Shown: positions 1 to 8,447, counted from the stretch's first letter. The stretch: DNA of 64,000 nucleotides from Caldilineaceae bacterium (GCA_022842065.1 JALHQH010000065.1:1-64000), one strand, 5' to 3'. The notes: generated from the letters alone by a model not told the origin. Numbers and translations: made by a program.

Positions 1-20
1 TTGGCCCAGCAGTTGGTGTT

Positions 21-172
21 AACGCGAAAACACCCCCTCCTAACCTCCCCCAGGCTGGGGGAGGAACCGTGACGAGGTAATTAAACTGATCTTGTTGCAG
101 CGAAACACACCATGTTGCCGGCCTCTTCAAGACTCCCTCCCCAAGCTAGGGAGGGCTGGGGTGGGGTGCGTT
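21..172. repeat. C/G-rich hairpin-bearing intergenic repeat
   Basis: Two short palindromes are visible, a CCTCCCCC/GGGGGAGG stem near 45-65 and a CCCTCC/GGAGGG stem near 133-153. The outer ends (AACGCGAAAACACCCCC near 21, GGGGTGGGGTGCGTT ending at 172) are imperfectly complementary, so the whole stretch could fold. It resembles the C-rich hairpin at 60781-60871. It abuts the stop codon of the aldolase gene. A MITE-like or 3'-end element is likely; no gene is seen here. Confidence 0.5.
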
Positions 173-1052
173 ACACCACCATCGTCCGCTTGGTATATGC
201 CCTTCCAACCCGCGCGACTTCTTCGCGCCCACCGGCAATCACACGCGCCCCTTCGTCAATCCGTGCCGCGATGTCACTTGTTGAGGCGACTTCCAGAAAG
301 GCAATGCCATTCGCAAGGCAGGCGTCACGCACGCGTTGACGCACCGCTTCCATCTGGGACGGCAGCGGATCGGGGCGGTGCAGATAGCCCAGCGAGAGGC
401 TTAGATCGCCCGGCCCCATCTCGGCAAAACCAATGCCGGGGACGCTGAGGATCTCTTCAATGTGAGGAATTGCGGCAGCAGACTCGATCTTTAAGCCCAG
501 TAACAATTCGCCGTCGGGGTTGAGCGGCCACGGTTCAGCCTTTTGCAGATACTCATCACGCCCGATGCCCCAGATCGGGGTAGCGGATGGTTCTGAGCCA
601 ACCCCGCGCCGCCCTTCTTGCAAGCCTGCGCCCACCCCAATGCGGTTGATTGGGTAGCGGCAAGCTTCCACAAAAGCGCGCACCGCGTCCGCCGATTCGG
701 CCTGACAGAGCAAAATGCCGTGGACACCACGCGCCAGGATCTGGCGAAATTGCCAACTGTTATAGCGCACGATCTCCGCACTGATCCCTTCGACTGGCGC
801 TTCGACAATCACCGTGGGGGTGCGATGGCCGCTGGCGGTGGGACCACCATCAACCAGGCCGCGCATGTAATTATCAAGCCCCGTCATGTCAAAAGCGCCA
901 TGCTCCATGCCAACATTGATATAGTCGGCCCAGGTGTGCGCATCTTGTTTGCCCTGTTCATAGGTGAGAATGTGACCGGTGTGGCCGCCGGTATAGTAGA
1001 TCGGTTGATCTTGCGCTAAAAGTTCGATGGCACGGTTGATACGGATTGGCAT
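171..1052 (-). CDS. HpcH/HpaI aldolase family protein
   Basis: Predicted class II pyruvate aldolase/citrate lyase-type TIM barrel of about 293 residues, cytoplasmic. The C-terminal half carries the family pattern: KIESAAAIPHIEEIL, then PGIGFAEMGPGDLSLSLG, which matches the E...GxxDLsxxLG metal and substrate site of HpaI-like aldolases. An upstream in-frame extension to 1187 only translates a GATTGGGT simple repeat (PNHPIPNHPIP), so I choose the ATG at 1052, which has an AGGAA ribosome site. The substrate cannot be read from sequence. The gene stands alone; its 3' end abuts a hairpin element. Confidence 0.85.
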   Translation of the reverse strand: MPIRINRAIELLAQDQPIYYTGGHTGHILTYEQGKQDAHTWADYINVGMEHGAFDMTGLDNYMRGLVDGGPTASGHRTPTVIVEAPVEGISAEIVRYNSWQFRQILARGVHGILLCQAESADAVRAFVEACRYPINRIGVGAGLQEGRRGVGSEPSATPIWGIGRDEYLQKAEPWPLNPDGELLLGLKIESAAAIPHIEEILSVPGIGFAEMGPGDLSLSLGYLHRPDPLPSQMEAVRQRVRDACLANGIAFLEVASTSDIAARIDEGARVIAGGREEVARVGRAYTKRTMVV

Positions 1053-1064
1053 GGTTGGTTTCCT

Positions 1065-1115
1065 GATTGGGTGAGTAGGGATTGGGTGGTTAGGGATTGG
1101 GTGATTGGGTAAGGG
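1065..1115. repeat. GATTGGGT simple repeat
   Basis: Four imperfect copies of GATTGGGT separated by short TAGG-type spacers lie just upstream of the aldolase start. Related ACCCAATCACC runs occur near 24430-24475 and CACCAATCACC near 46208-46230, so this is a dispersed low-complexity motif. Confidence 0.7.
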
Positions 1116-1263
1116 TAGTATAGCAGAAAGCGCAGGTGAGTTCCAGTCGCTGAAATTGGCGATAGGCGCGGCTATCGTTCTCTTCACTGAGCTTTACTTT
1201 TATCCACGCAAATCCGCCTAATCCGCAAAATCAGCGTTCCATCCGCTGAATTCCGCTGCCCCA

Positions 1264-1752
1264 TCAATCCACCAGTTGAATAACACTAGAGCGTCGCCCA
1301 TCAGCATCCTTGTGTACCACCACAGCAACTCGCCGTCCAACTAGCACATAGGGCAACCAGTCGCGGTCAGTTGACCACATCTGGTCATAGGGCAGATCGA
1401 TCATTGAAAACCACTGCGGCCGCATCTCATCACTTTCTGCGAACAGACCATCCCATGCCGTTGCAACAAAGACATGCATCCGTAGCTGGACATGCGGAAA
1501 GTAGATGTGCCCCATCAGTTGTAGAGAGGCCACCGACACGGTGAGACCAGATTCTTCCCACAGCTCACGCGCCGCGGCGGCCACCGGTGTTTCGTCAACT
1601 TCGATTTTGCCACCAAAGCCGTTGTACAGGCCAACGCCAATACCACGCTTTTTCATGCCCAGCAGGACCTGCTGTTGCGCTCTATCAACCGGATAACAAA
1701 CAGTGCCCTCCGCAAGAAATATTTCGTTCAGTGGTCGGTGATTATCCGTCAT
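1264..1752 (-). CDS. NUDIX hydrolase, MutT/MTH1-like
   Basis: A 162-residue NUDIX protein, probably a nucleotide-sanitising diphosphatase of the 8-oxo-dGTP type. A complete Nudix box is visible, GGKIEVDETPVAAAARELWE followed by ESGL (G-x5-E-x7-REUxEExGU), with all metal-binding glutamates present. The preceding GLYNGFGGK resembles the human MTH1 group (WNGFGGK), which supports an oxidised purine substrate, though that is by similarity only. Start at 1752 is preceded by GGAAGACGG. It stands alone; the 1200-1262 stretch downstream is a degenerate ATCCGC/GCGTTCC repeat of the kind also seen at 7400-7455. Confidence 0.88.
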   Translation of the reverse strand: MTDNHRPLNEIFLAEGTVCYPVDRAQQQVLLGMKKRGIGVGLYNGFGGKIEVDETPVAAAARELWEESGLTVSVASLQLMGHIYFPHVQLRMHVFVATAWDGLFAESDEMRPQWFSMIDLPYDQMWSTDRDWLPYVLVGRRVAVVVHKDADGRRSSVIQLVD

Positions 1753-1907
1753 CGACCGTCTTCCCGTTCTTTATCCACGACATTGTGCAGCGGCTCACCA
1801 GCTAGATAACTCCGCAAATTGGTGAGGGAAAAAGTGCGGTCACGCGTTTATAGTAGCGTGGGGTGGCGCTAGCACAGTGATGAGCATGTCCATGCGAACT
1901 GCGTTCA

Positions 1908-2186
1908 TTAGGCAGCAAGCAACTGGTCGCGCAGCAACTCACTCGCCAACTCACGCACTGCAACACCTTTCTTACTTGCAAGTTTACGCAGCCGAATTAC
2001 GACATCTTCGTCTAGCTCAACCTCGAAGTGGCGCTGACGCAGTTCTGTTTTTATATGGACCGTGACAAACTCGTCAGGATAATCAGTGGTATCGTGTATA
2101 TCCCAAAATTCGGCAGCCTCCTCATAACTGTCAAATTCTTCTGGAATTGGTTCAATTTGTTTTGGGTTTTCATTAGTACTGTTCAT
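1908..2186 (-). CDS. CopG-type antitoxin of BrnT-like TA pair
   Basis: A 92-residue acidic protein. The N-terminal half has PEEFDSYEEAAEFWDIHDTT, typical of the type II CopG-like antitoxin family (COG5304-like), and the C-terminal half FEVELDEDVVIRLRKLASKK resembles a ribbon-helix-helix DNA-binding segment. It follows and overlaps the toxin gene by 14 nt, so the two are translationally coupled. The expected role is to neutralise the toxin and repress the shared promoter. Start at 2186 is chosen because the upstream extension to 2240 lies inside the toxin gene and lacks the conserved beginning. Confidence 0.8.
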   Translation of the reverse strand: MNSTNENPKQIEPIPEEFDSYEEAAEFWDIHDTTDYPDEFVTVHIKTELRQRHFEVELDEDVVIRLRKLASKKGVAVRELASELLRDQLLAA

Positions 2187-2457
2187 ATAGCCTCCGTTCG
2201 GCCGGTGACATAGTTCGTGCCGAGATTGGCATTGCAACATTGCCGGCTTTCAACACGAAGAAAACTACCAAGTAGCGGCCTCTGTGAGTTTGGCCGTAGG
2301 CAGTATACAAATCTTCACCGCGCACTGTACCACGCTCTACACGACGGATCAATGGGCTTTCAAAAAGTACCTCTTCAACTTCTGTCGTTATGATATCATG
2401 TTTCCATACAAGTTTATCAGCATATTGTTCCTTCCATAGAATTTCGTAAATCCACAC
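2173..2457 (-). CDS. BrnT family toxin
   Basis: A 94-residue protein with the BrnT RNase toxin signature at the C-terminus, ISARTMSPAERRLYEQY, preceded by a compact beta-rich core (RYLVVFFVL). BrnT proteins have a RelE/BECR-like fold and cleave RNA; here that is inferred from family membership. The toxin comes first and the antitoxin second, the usual BrnT-BrnA order. The antitoxin is of the CopG/COG5304 kind rather than classical BrnA. The pair is AT-richer than the flanking genes, consistent with a mobile TA cassette. Confidence 0.82.
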   Translation of the reverse strand: MWIYEILWKEQYADKLVWKHDIITTEVEEVLFESPLIRRVERGTVRGEDLYTAYGQTHRGRYLVVFFVLKAGNVAMPISARTMSPAERRLYEQY

Positions 2458-2789
2458 AGGTGACCTCGAGATGTGTTTGTTTACGGAATACCTTTAGTCT
2501 ACCGCTTTGCCAATCATCGCGAGCGTACGGTCGCCGCTGGGGCAGCCGTCAACCAGGCTGTGCCTATATACTATACCATCTTTCTTTCATCATTGCTACC
2601 TAAGTTGCGCAGGGCTGTAGGTCGCCGCATTTTTTCTGCGACCACCAAAATACTTCGCATTTCTATCTATGCCTATGCTACAATAGGTTCATCCGAACGT
2701 ATCCACCGGACTAACCTGTGCAGGCCCTCACACCGACCACGATGCCCTTGGGTCCTCCTGCGCCTGCTTGAAAGCGTAGAAAGAGTGTT
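2458..2789. other. Divergent intergenic region, TA pair / aminotransferase
   Basis: No gene is supported here. It should contain the TA promoter (minus strand) and the aminotransferase promoter (plus strand). A TACAAT hexamer near 2679 is a possible -10 element for the plus strand, but no convincing -35 was found. An ORF here (2473-2793) has no protein-like features. Confidence 0.4.
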
Positions 2790-4001
2790 ATGACTACCAC
2801 CAGTAACGCAACCTTCAACTTTGATGCGCTCTTTTCACAAAGTGTGATCGAGCCGCGTATGATGGGCGGTCCCCGCCGCGGCAAATATGACTTTGCCATC
2901 GCCTATCCCGATCCCCACTCGATTCCACTGGCCGACCTGAGCAAGGCGCTGGCCCAAGGGCTGGCCGAAGAAGGACAAGATCTGGCGCTCTATCTCAGCG
3001 CCCAGGGCTATACCCCGCTGCGCAACTTCCTGGCCGCCAAACTTGCCCGCGACCGCCATATCAACGTCACCGCGGATGATATTTTGCTCACTGGTGGCGC
3101 AGGGCAGGCGATCCACGTGATCTTAGAGACGCTGGTGGAGCCTGGTGATGTGATCCTGGTCGATGACTTTACTTATAGCGGCGCGCTGCACCAGATGCGC
3201 CGGTTCAAGGCAGATATTCGGGGCGTAAAGACGGATGGTGAAGGGATTTTGCCTGATGCGCTAGAGGCGGCAATCCAGGGGCTCGAACGCGAAGGCAAGC
3301 GGGTCAAAATGCTCTACTTTGTGGCGACCTTTCAGAATCCGCAGGGCTGGACGATGTCACTGGCGCGGCGTAAGGCGGCGGTTGCCCTGGCCCAGCGCTA
3401 TGGCATCCCGATCCTCGAAGATGACTGTTATGCCGATCTGCGCTACGATGGTGCCGATGTGCCGTCGCTCTATGAACTAGATGGCAGTGGGTTGGTGATG
3501 TACGTTGGCTCTTTCTCGAAGACGATTGCGCCGGGGATGCGTACTGGCTTTATGACTGCGGCCCCACAACTACTGGCTCGCGCTCAATCCGCCAAGAGCG
3601 GTGGCCCTGTGCCTCTTTTTGTCACCCTGGCGATCCACCGCTATGCCACCGAAGGGCTCAGCTCACACATTGAGGAGATCAACGACATTCAGCGCCAACG
3701 CCGCGATGCCATGCTGGCTGGTCTCACCGCTCACTTCAGCGGCGGTGCCGAGTGGAGCCGCCCCGAAGGCGGTCTCTCGCTCTGGGTCAAGTTCCCAGAA
3801 GGCAAAGATGTGGCTGCCGTGCGTGACAAAATCTTTGACGACACCGATGTCGGTTATGTCGCCGGCCCCGGCTTTGCGCCGGATCGCGTTTCCGGGCGTA
3901 ACTACATGCGGCTAAGCTTTGGCTACAATACCCCGCCGGAGATCACCGAAGGGATGGCGTTGTTGGCGAGCGCCTTCCGCAATGAGGGGATTTTGGGGTA
4001 A
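2790..4001 (+). CDS. PLP-dependent aminotransferase, class I/II (LysN/2-aminoadipate-like)
   Basis: A 403-residue fold-type I aminotransferase. The N-terminal MGGPRRGKYDFAIAYPDP and LYLSAQGYTPLRNFLAAKL match the MocR/LysN-like group without the GntR DNA-binding domain. ILLTGGAGQAIHVILETL is the cofactor-phosphate region, EDDCYADLRYDG holds the PLP ring-binding Asp and Tyr, and K244 in GSFSKTIAPGMRTG is the Schiff-base lysine. The C-terminal arginine site is in YMRLSFGY. The substrate is uncertain (2-aminoadipate, aromatic or branched amino acids are typical). It stands alone and is followed 3 nt later by a long palindrome. Confidence 0.88.
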   Translation: MTTTSNATFNFDALFSQSVIEPRMMGGPRRGKYDFAIAYPDPHSIPLADLSKALAQGLAEEGQDLALYLSAQGYTPLRNFLAAKLARDRHINVTADDILLTGGAGQAIHVILETLVEPGDVILVDDFTYSGALHQMRRFKADIRGVKTDGEGILPDALEAAIQGLEREGKRVKMLYFVATFQNPQGWTMSLARRKAAVALAQRYGIPILEDDCYADLRYDGADVPSLYELDGSGLVMYVGSFSKTIAPGMRTGFMTAAPQLLARAQSAKSGGPVPLFVTLAIHRYATEGLSSHIEEINDIQRQRRDAMLAGLTAHFSGGAEWSRPEGGLSLWVKFPEGKDVAAVRDKIFDDTDVGYVAGPGFAPDRVSGRNYMRLSFGYNTPPEITEGMALLASAFRNEGILG

Positions 4002-4004
4002 TAG

Positions 4005-4070
4005 ACCAATCGTTGGACCAGCCATAAGGGCACGATAGTTCGTGCCCTTATGGCTGGTCCAACGATTGGT
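4005..4070. repeat. Perfect 31-bp palindrome, 4-nt loop
   Basis: Arms 4005-4035 and 4040-4070 are perfectly complementary with loop TAGT. It begins 3 nt after the aminotransferase stop codon. It is not followed directly by a T-tract, only by a T-rich stretch after about 10 nt, so it is not a textbook terminator. It is one of a set of such palindromes in this window. Confidence 0.95.
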
Positions 4071-4113
4071 GCTTACTTGTTTTACTTTTTTCGCGATCAC
4101 TAAGGAGGAGCGC

Positions 4114-4554
4114 ATGGCAACATGGAATTTTTCACTTCCTTGGTATCATGGCTCGCAACAGCCATTGACCATCCTACGCGTCGGCAGCTCGATCACGCAA
4201 AACCGCGACATTGCCCGCATCTTTTCGCATCGCCCGGCCATAACGTCAATCGAAGATGATGGCAGTATGAAACACAATGGCACCGCCCCCGGCTATCTCC
4301 ATCTTGTCGACGAACCGCTCACCGCCGACGATGTCGAACCGCATCCGCATCCGATCAATGAATCCAAGTGGGAGTGGTTGATCAAACGCGAGGTGAAGGT
4401 GCGTCTGATCGAGCAGCCGACGTTGCAGGAAGCAGAATTGTTAACCCCAGCAGACGTTGCCGCGCTATGGCAACGCCAAGAAGCGGCGGGGATTGTGTCA
4501 CCGACGTTAGAATCGTTTCGGGATGATCGGTCACCTTATCGCGACAACAGCTAA
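4114..4554 (+). CDS. Conserved hypothetical YHGS protein, possible ART-like fold
   Basis: A 146-residue cytoplasmic protein starting at an ATG with a strong AAGGAGG site (4102-4108); the longer upstream reading would start inside the palindrome. Early in the protein there is WYHGSQQPLTILRVGSSIT followed by ARIFSHRPAITSIEDDG and HNGTAPGYLHLVDEPL. The YHG(S/T) start with a following L-x-x-GS is reminiscent of ADP-ribosyltransferase-like folds, but no catalytic triad can be assigned, so this is only a suggestion. I recall similar unnamed proteins in other bacteria. No operon partner. Confidence 0.7.
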   Translation: MATWNFSLPWYHGSQQPLTILRVGSSITQNRDIARIFSHRPAITSIEDDGSMKHNGTAPGYLHLVDEPLTADDVEPHPHPINESKWEWLIKREVKVRLIEQPTLQEAELLTPADVAALWQRQEAAGIVSPTLESFRDDRSPYRDNS

Positions 4555-5091
4555 TTACCATTCGTCACTTTGGCAAATTGCGTAGCAAAGAGGCCGACTT
4601 TCCTCCGCCAAATGACTTGCCAGCCGGAACAAACGATGGATCTTTGCGTGACGGGGCTCGATTGGCGTGTCCTTCGCTGGTTGGCCAACGTCAATCTCAG
4701 TGAACCGCATCAACACCGTTCAACCTATCCACTGCGTATCAGATCTTTTGATCAGGCGCAACTGCCAGGTCCACTCTTTTATAGGAGGGACCTGGCAGCG
4801 TAGATCAAATTCCCTCACGGCTTTCCACCTTCCCTGCGTTCCCTGTGCTCAGCAAGCGCTAACTCCTGACAATTACGACTTTGTGCGCTGTCAATCTGCC
4901 GATAAGTGCGATACAATAGGGATACCAAGTGTGTCAGCCGCGCGCCGGCCTAACGGTAGCAATGTACCCCATGCCCCTGGACAGTTAACCAAAGATGTGA
5001 TCCAGCTAGCAGACCTGACACCTGATTCTTGTATCCTAACAGATATTATGTCACCCCCATTCAGAAGTAACCAAAGAAACGTGAATCGATC
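4555..5091. other. Long leader region upstream of rho
   Basis: No protein gene is supported. The one clear structure is an 11-bp hairpin, arms 4762-4772 and 4788-4798 (CTGCCAGGTCC/GGACCTGGCAG), with a wider TTGATC/GATCAA pairing outside it (4748-4753 with 4803-4808). The stretch may include a long rho 5' leader; rho genes are often autoregulated by attenuation, but no specific element was recognised. Confidence 0.45.
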
Positions 5092-6408
5092 ATGACTGAA
5101 CAAGTACGCGGCGTGTTGCAGACGATGCGCCAAGGGGGCGGCTTTCTACGCGACCCCGAAGTTTCCTATCAACCACTGCGTGATGATCCCTGGCTCTCGA
5201 ATACGCTGATCCGTGACTATCGCCTCGTGGAAGGAGCGGCCGTGGTCGGGGAAGCCAAACCGGGCAAACAGGGCTTACAGGTGACGAAGATCACGAGCAT
5301 CTGTGGTCTGAGCCCAGAAGCCTTTAGGGCGCGCACCCCCTTTGAACGGTTGGTTGCCATCGATCCTAATGATCGGTTCCAACTGGGTGACAGTGGCAAT
5401 GTGACCATGCGGGTCATCGACCTGTTGGCCCCCATCGGCAAAGGCACCCGCGGGCTGATCGTCGCTCCTCCCAAAGCTGGGAAGACGCAGATTCTTGAAG
5501 CCATTGCTTCCTCGATCCATGCCGCCAACCCCGAAACCCGTATCATCGCCCTGTTGATCGACGAACGCCCCGAAGAGGTAACCCATTTCCGCCGCAATGT
5601 CCAAGCCGAAGTGCTGGCCAGCTCCAACGATCAGGGCATAGACGCCCATGTCAACCTGGCCGAGCTGGCCATGGCCCATGTCTGCTGTGAGCTGGAATGT
5701 GGCCGCGATGTGGTGGTGCTGATCGACAGCCTGACCCGGCTAGGACGCGCGTATAATCTGCACAGTGCCGGCGCGCGGCGCACGATGTCGGGCGGTATTG
5801 ATGCCAAGGCGCTGGAGATGCCGCGCCGCTTCTTTGGGTTGGCGCGCAACATCGAAAACGGCGGTTCGGTCACTGTGATTGCCACCGCACTGATCGATAC
5901 CGGTTCGCGCATGGATGATTACATCTACGAAGAATTTAAGAGCACCGGCAACAGCGAAGTGGTGCTTGATCGCGAATTAGCCGAGGCCCGCGTCTATCCA
6001 GCAATCAATATTCCGGCCAGCAGTACGCGTAAAGAAGAGCTGCTGTACAACAGGGATGAAATTGCGCGGCTGGCCACCTTGCGCCGCTGGCTATCCGGCG
6101 GCTCAGCCCTGGCAGCCATGCGCGGCTTGCTCAAATTGATCGACGGCACGCCGGATAACGCCACCTTGCTGCGCTCGCTCAACCCGGCCGGTGGTGCAAC
6201 TGGTAAGGCGACCAAGGGGGCAAAAGACGCGGCAGATTCGGGGGACGCACCGTTAGTGAATTCACCTAGCACAGCGCGGACTCCTTCGAAAAAAAGCGCG
6301 GAAAGCGCTGCCACCAGTACCTCGCGTCCGGTTTCCCCGCGGTCGCTGCAGACAAGTTCCATCGCCCCGCGCGCCCGCCGCGCCAAGCCCAAGAGCAAGA
6401 AAGAATAG
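5092..6408 (+). CDS. rho: Transcription termination factor Rho
   Basis: A 438-residue RNA-dependent hexameric ATPase that terminates transcription. The RNA-binding N-terminal region is short (GGGFLRDPEVSYQPLRDD, an OB/CSD-like start), and the helical N-terminal segment found in E. coli Rho is missing. The Walker A is APPKAGKTQ at 125-133, Walker B is DVVVLIDSLTRLGRAYN, the Q-loop is SAGARRTMSGGIDAKAL, and the R-loop GSRMDDYIYEEFKSTGN is intact. After about residue 370 comes an Ala/Ser/Lys-rich low-complexity tail ending KKSAES...AKPKSKKE, unlike the E. coli protein. The quinone oxidoreductase begins 5 nt downstream, so the two are probably cotranscribed. Confidence 0.95.
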   Translation: MTEQVRGVLQTMRQGGGFLRDPEVSYQPLRDDPWLSNTLIRDYRLVEGAAVVGEAKPGKQGLQVTKITSICGLSPEAFRARTPFERLVAIDPNDRFQLGDSGNVTMRVIDLLAPIGKGTRGLIVAPPKAGKTQILEAIASSIHAANPETRIIALLIDERPEEVTHFRRNVQAEVLASSNDQGIDAHVNLAELAMAHVCCELECGRDVVVLIDSLTRLGRAYNLHSAGARRTMSGGIDAKALEMPRRFFGLARNIENGGSVTVIATALIDTGSRMDDYIYEEFKSTGNSEVVLDRELAEARVYPAINIPASSTRKEELLYNRDEIARLATLRRWLSGGSALAAMRGLLKLIDGTPDNATLLRSLNPAGGATGKATKGAKDAADSGDAPLVNSPSTARTPSKKSAESAATSTSRPVSPRSLQTSSIAPRARRAKPKSKKE

Positions 6409-6412
6409 CACG

Positions 6413-7396
6413 ATGCAAGCAATTATCGTTGATGAACAGAGCGCGACGCGGACCATGCGCTGGGCCGAGGTGGGTGAATTGCCCCCGATTGGCCCGACCG
6501 AAGTCTTGGTTGATATCCATGCCACCGCGCTCAATCGCGCCGATCTGATGCAACGACAGGGCAACTATCCACCACCGCCTGGCGCATCGGCTATTTTAGG
6601 CTTAGAAATGGCTGGGGTGATCGCAGCGGTCGGCCCGAATGTGCAGGATTGGCAACCGGACGATCAGGTCTGTGCGTTACTGCCCGGTGGTGGGTATGCC
6701 GAACAGACGATTGTCCCCGCCGCGATGTTGATGCCCCTGCCCCTGGGCTGGGACTTTACGCTGGCTGCCGGCTTGCCGGAAGTCTATCTCACGGCCTTTG
6801 TGAACCTGTACATGGAAGCGGCGATCCAACCGGGCGAGGTGGCGTTGGTGCATGGTGGGGCTAGCGGGGTAGGCACGGCTGCAATTCAACTGCTCAAAGC
6901 AAGCGGTAACCTGGCAATTGTCACCGCAGGCAGCGACGACAAAGTCGCAGCCTGTCGGGAACTGGGTGCCGATTTGGCGATCAACTACCGGACCGAAGAT
7001 TTTGTCGAAGCGGTGAAACATTTTACCGACGGCAAAGGTGTCGACGTGGTGATGGATATGGTCGGCGCGGATTACCTGGCACGCAACCTGGGGCTACTCA
7101 AACTCAAGGGGCGGCTGGTTTTTATTTCCACCCTGAGCGGTGCCCAAACTCAAATCGATCTGCGCCAGGTGATGGGCAAACGGCTGCGGCTGATTGGCTC
7201 AGTGCTGCGCAGTCGCACCCTGGCCGAAAAAGTGGCGATTAAAGAAAACTTTATGGCCCGCTGCTGGCCGGAAGTTGAAAAGGGCACGCTCAAGCCGGTG
7301 ATCGAAACCATCTACCCCATCGCACAGGCGAATGAAGCCCACCAACAGATGGCCGAGAATCGCAATATCGGCAAGATCATTTTACAGGTAAGATAA
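6413..7396 (+). CDS. PIG3-type NAD(P)H quinone oxidoreductase
   Basis: A 327-residue zinc-independent medium-chain dehydrogenase/reductase. The N-terminal GroES-like domain has ALNRADLMQRQGNYPPPPGA, diagnostic of the PIG3/TP53I3 group, followed by LGLEMAGVIAAVG. The Rossmann motif is ALVHGGASGVGTAAIQL, and VDVVMDMVG follows. The expected role is one- or two-electron reduction of quinones with NADPH in the cytoplasm. Zinc-ligand cysteines are absent, as expected. It starts 5 nt after rho and is followed after about 70 nt by npdG, so rho-qor-npdG may form one unit. Confidence 0.88.
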   Translation: MQAIIVDEQSATRTMRWAEVGELPPIGPTEVLVDIHATALNRADLMQRQGNYPPPPGASAILGLEMAGVIAAVGPNVQDWQPDDQVCALLPGGGYAEQTIVPAAMLMPLPLGWDFTLAAGLPEVYLTAFVNLYMEAAIQPGEVALVHGGASGVGTAAIQLLKASGNLAIVTAGSDDKVAACRELGADLAINYRTEDFVEAVKHFTDGKGVDVVMDMVGADYLARNLGLLKLKGRLVFISTLSGAQTQIDLRQVMGKRLRLIGSVLRSRTLAEKVAIKENFMARCWPEVEKGTLKPVIETIYPIAQANEAHQQMAENRNIGKIILQVR

Positions 7397-7467
7397 CAAT
7401 TGAACGCGGATGGCGCGGATTTTTCCACGATCATCCGCTAAAGCCGCGTTCCATCAGGAGAAAAACT

Positions 7468-8142
7468 ATGACGAAACCGACTATCGCCGTGATTGGCGGC
7501 ACCGGGGCGGAGGGTTCCGGGCTGGCCGTACGCTGGGCTGCCGCGGGTTATCCGATTATCATTGGCAGCCGCAGTGCAGAGAAAGCAGCCAGTAGTGCCA
7601 CCGAATTGCGTGAGCCGCTGCCGGCGACCAGTGCCCCAATCAGCGGCGCAACCAATGCGAACGCCGCCGCACAGGCCGATCTGATCGTGCTCAGCGTACC
7701 CTATGATGCGCAAGAAGGAACGATTGCCCAGATTGTCGATGGTGCGCAGGGCAAGATCGTGATCAGCGTGGTGGCCCCGCTCAAGCCACCCAAGGTGGCA
7801 ACGGTTTGGCGACCACCCGGCGGTTCTGCGGCACAGGAAGCACAGGCGCAACTAGGCCAGAGCGTACAACTGGTCGCCGCCTTTCAGAATATTGCCGCCG
7901 GTCATCTCAAAGATCTAAGCTGGCAACCCAACTGCGATGTCCTCGTCACCGGCGAAAGCAAAGAGGCCAAGCAGCAGGTGATCGAACTGGCGCAAGCGGC
8001 CGGCTTTGTCGCCATTGATGCCGGTCCCCTGGCCAATGCCTCGGTCGTTGAAGGGTTAACGGCGCTGCTGATCGGGATCAACATTCGCAACAAGGTCAAG
8101 AGCAGCGGGATCCGCATTACGGGCCTGAGTGGCGATGAGTAG
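7468..8142 (+). CDS. npdG: NADPH-dependent F420 reductase
   Basis: A 224-residue Rossmann protein, predicted to transfer hydride between coenzyme F420 and NADP. IAVIGGTGAEGSGLAVRWAA is the NADP site typical of F420:NADP oxidoreductases, IIIGSRSAEKA follows, and the family C-terminal ITGL is present. The ATG at 7468 is preceded by AGGAG. The call implies that the organism makes or takes up F420, which is known for several Chloroflexota and Actinobacteria but cannot be checked in this window. The 3' end is next to a 22-bp palindrome shared with a convergent small gene. Confidence 0.88.
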   Translation: MTKPTIAVIGGTGAEGSGLAVRWAAAGYPIIIGSRSAEKAASSATELREPLPATSAPISGATNANAAAQADLIVLSVPYDAQEGTIAQIVDGAQGKIVISVVAPLKPPKVATVWRPPGGSAAQEAQAQLGQSVQLVAAFQNIAAGHLKDLSWQPNCDVLVTGESKEAKQQVIELAQAAGFVAIDAGPLANASVVEGLTALLIGINIRNKVKSSGIRITGLSGDE

Positions 8143-8156
8143 ATAAAGCGACAAGC

Positions 8157-8236
8157 CGGCAAAGCGTTCCGGGGACGGTCCACAAATAGGTTTGTCAACG
8201 CAATTTGTGCTGGCCCGTCCCCGGAACGCTTTGCCG
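8157..8236. repeat. Perfect 22-bp palindrome between convergent genes
   Basis: Arms 8157-8178 and 8215-8236 (CGGCAAAGCGTTCCGGGGAC...) are perfect complements. The interior also pairs in part (CACAAAT with ATTTGTG). It lies 14 nt past the npdG stop and 20 nt from the end of the convergent gene, so it could act as a bidirectional 3' end for both. Confidence 0.9.
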
Positions 8237-8255
8237 ACCCCACCCCTATTCCGCC

Positions 8256-8447
8256 TCAGGCCGCCAGTAGATCCTTCAACGTGTCGATCGCTTCCTGCAA
8301 GAAATCGATGACCTCCTGCATCTCCTCGGCGCGTTCCGAATCCTGCAATGCCGCCGGCAGGTCGTCGAGCGCCTCTTGTTCCTCGCTTAAAATCCGTTCC
8401 AGTTCACTGCGGATATGTGCAATCCGACTACGGCGATCCTTATTCAT
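8256..8447 (-). CDS. Small acidic coiled-coil protein
   Basis: A 63-residue protein, highly charged and helical throughout, with heptad-like spacing (IRSELERILSEEQEALDDL, then QEVIDFLQEAIDTLKDLL). It resembles a widespread family of 60-75-residue proteins with the pattern EEQEAFDNMPESLQ-S-RG. No function is known to me. It is cytoplasmic by lack of any hydrophobic segment. It is convergent with npdG and independent of it. Confidence 0.65.
   Translation of the reverse strand: MNKDRRSRIAHIRSELERILSEEQEALDDLPAALQDSERAEEMQEVIDFLQEAIDTLKDLLAA

Noticed and set aside
1053..1187. N-terminal extension of the aldolase
   Set aside because: It reads through the GATTGGGT repeat (PNHPIPNHPIP), which is not a family feature.
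4570..5095. ORFs in the rho leader
   Set aside because: Both frames lack a ribosome site and read as low-complexity sequence with many rare patterns.
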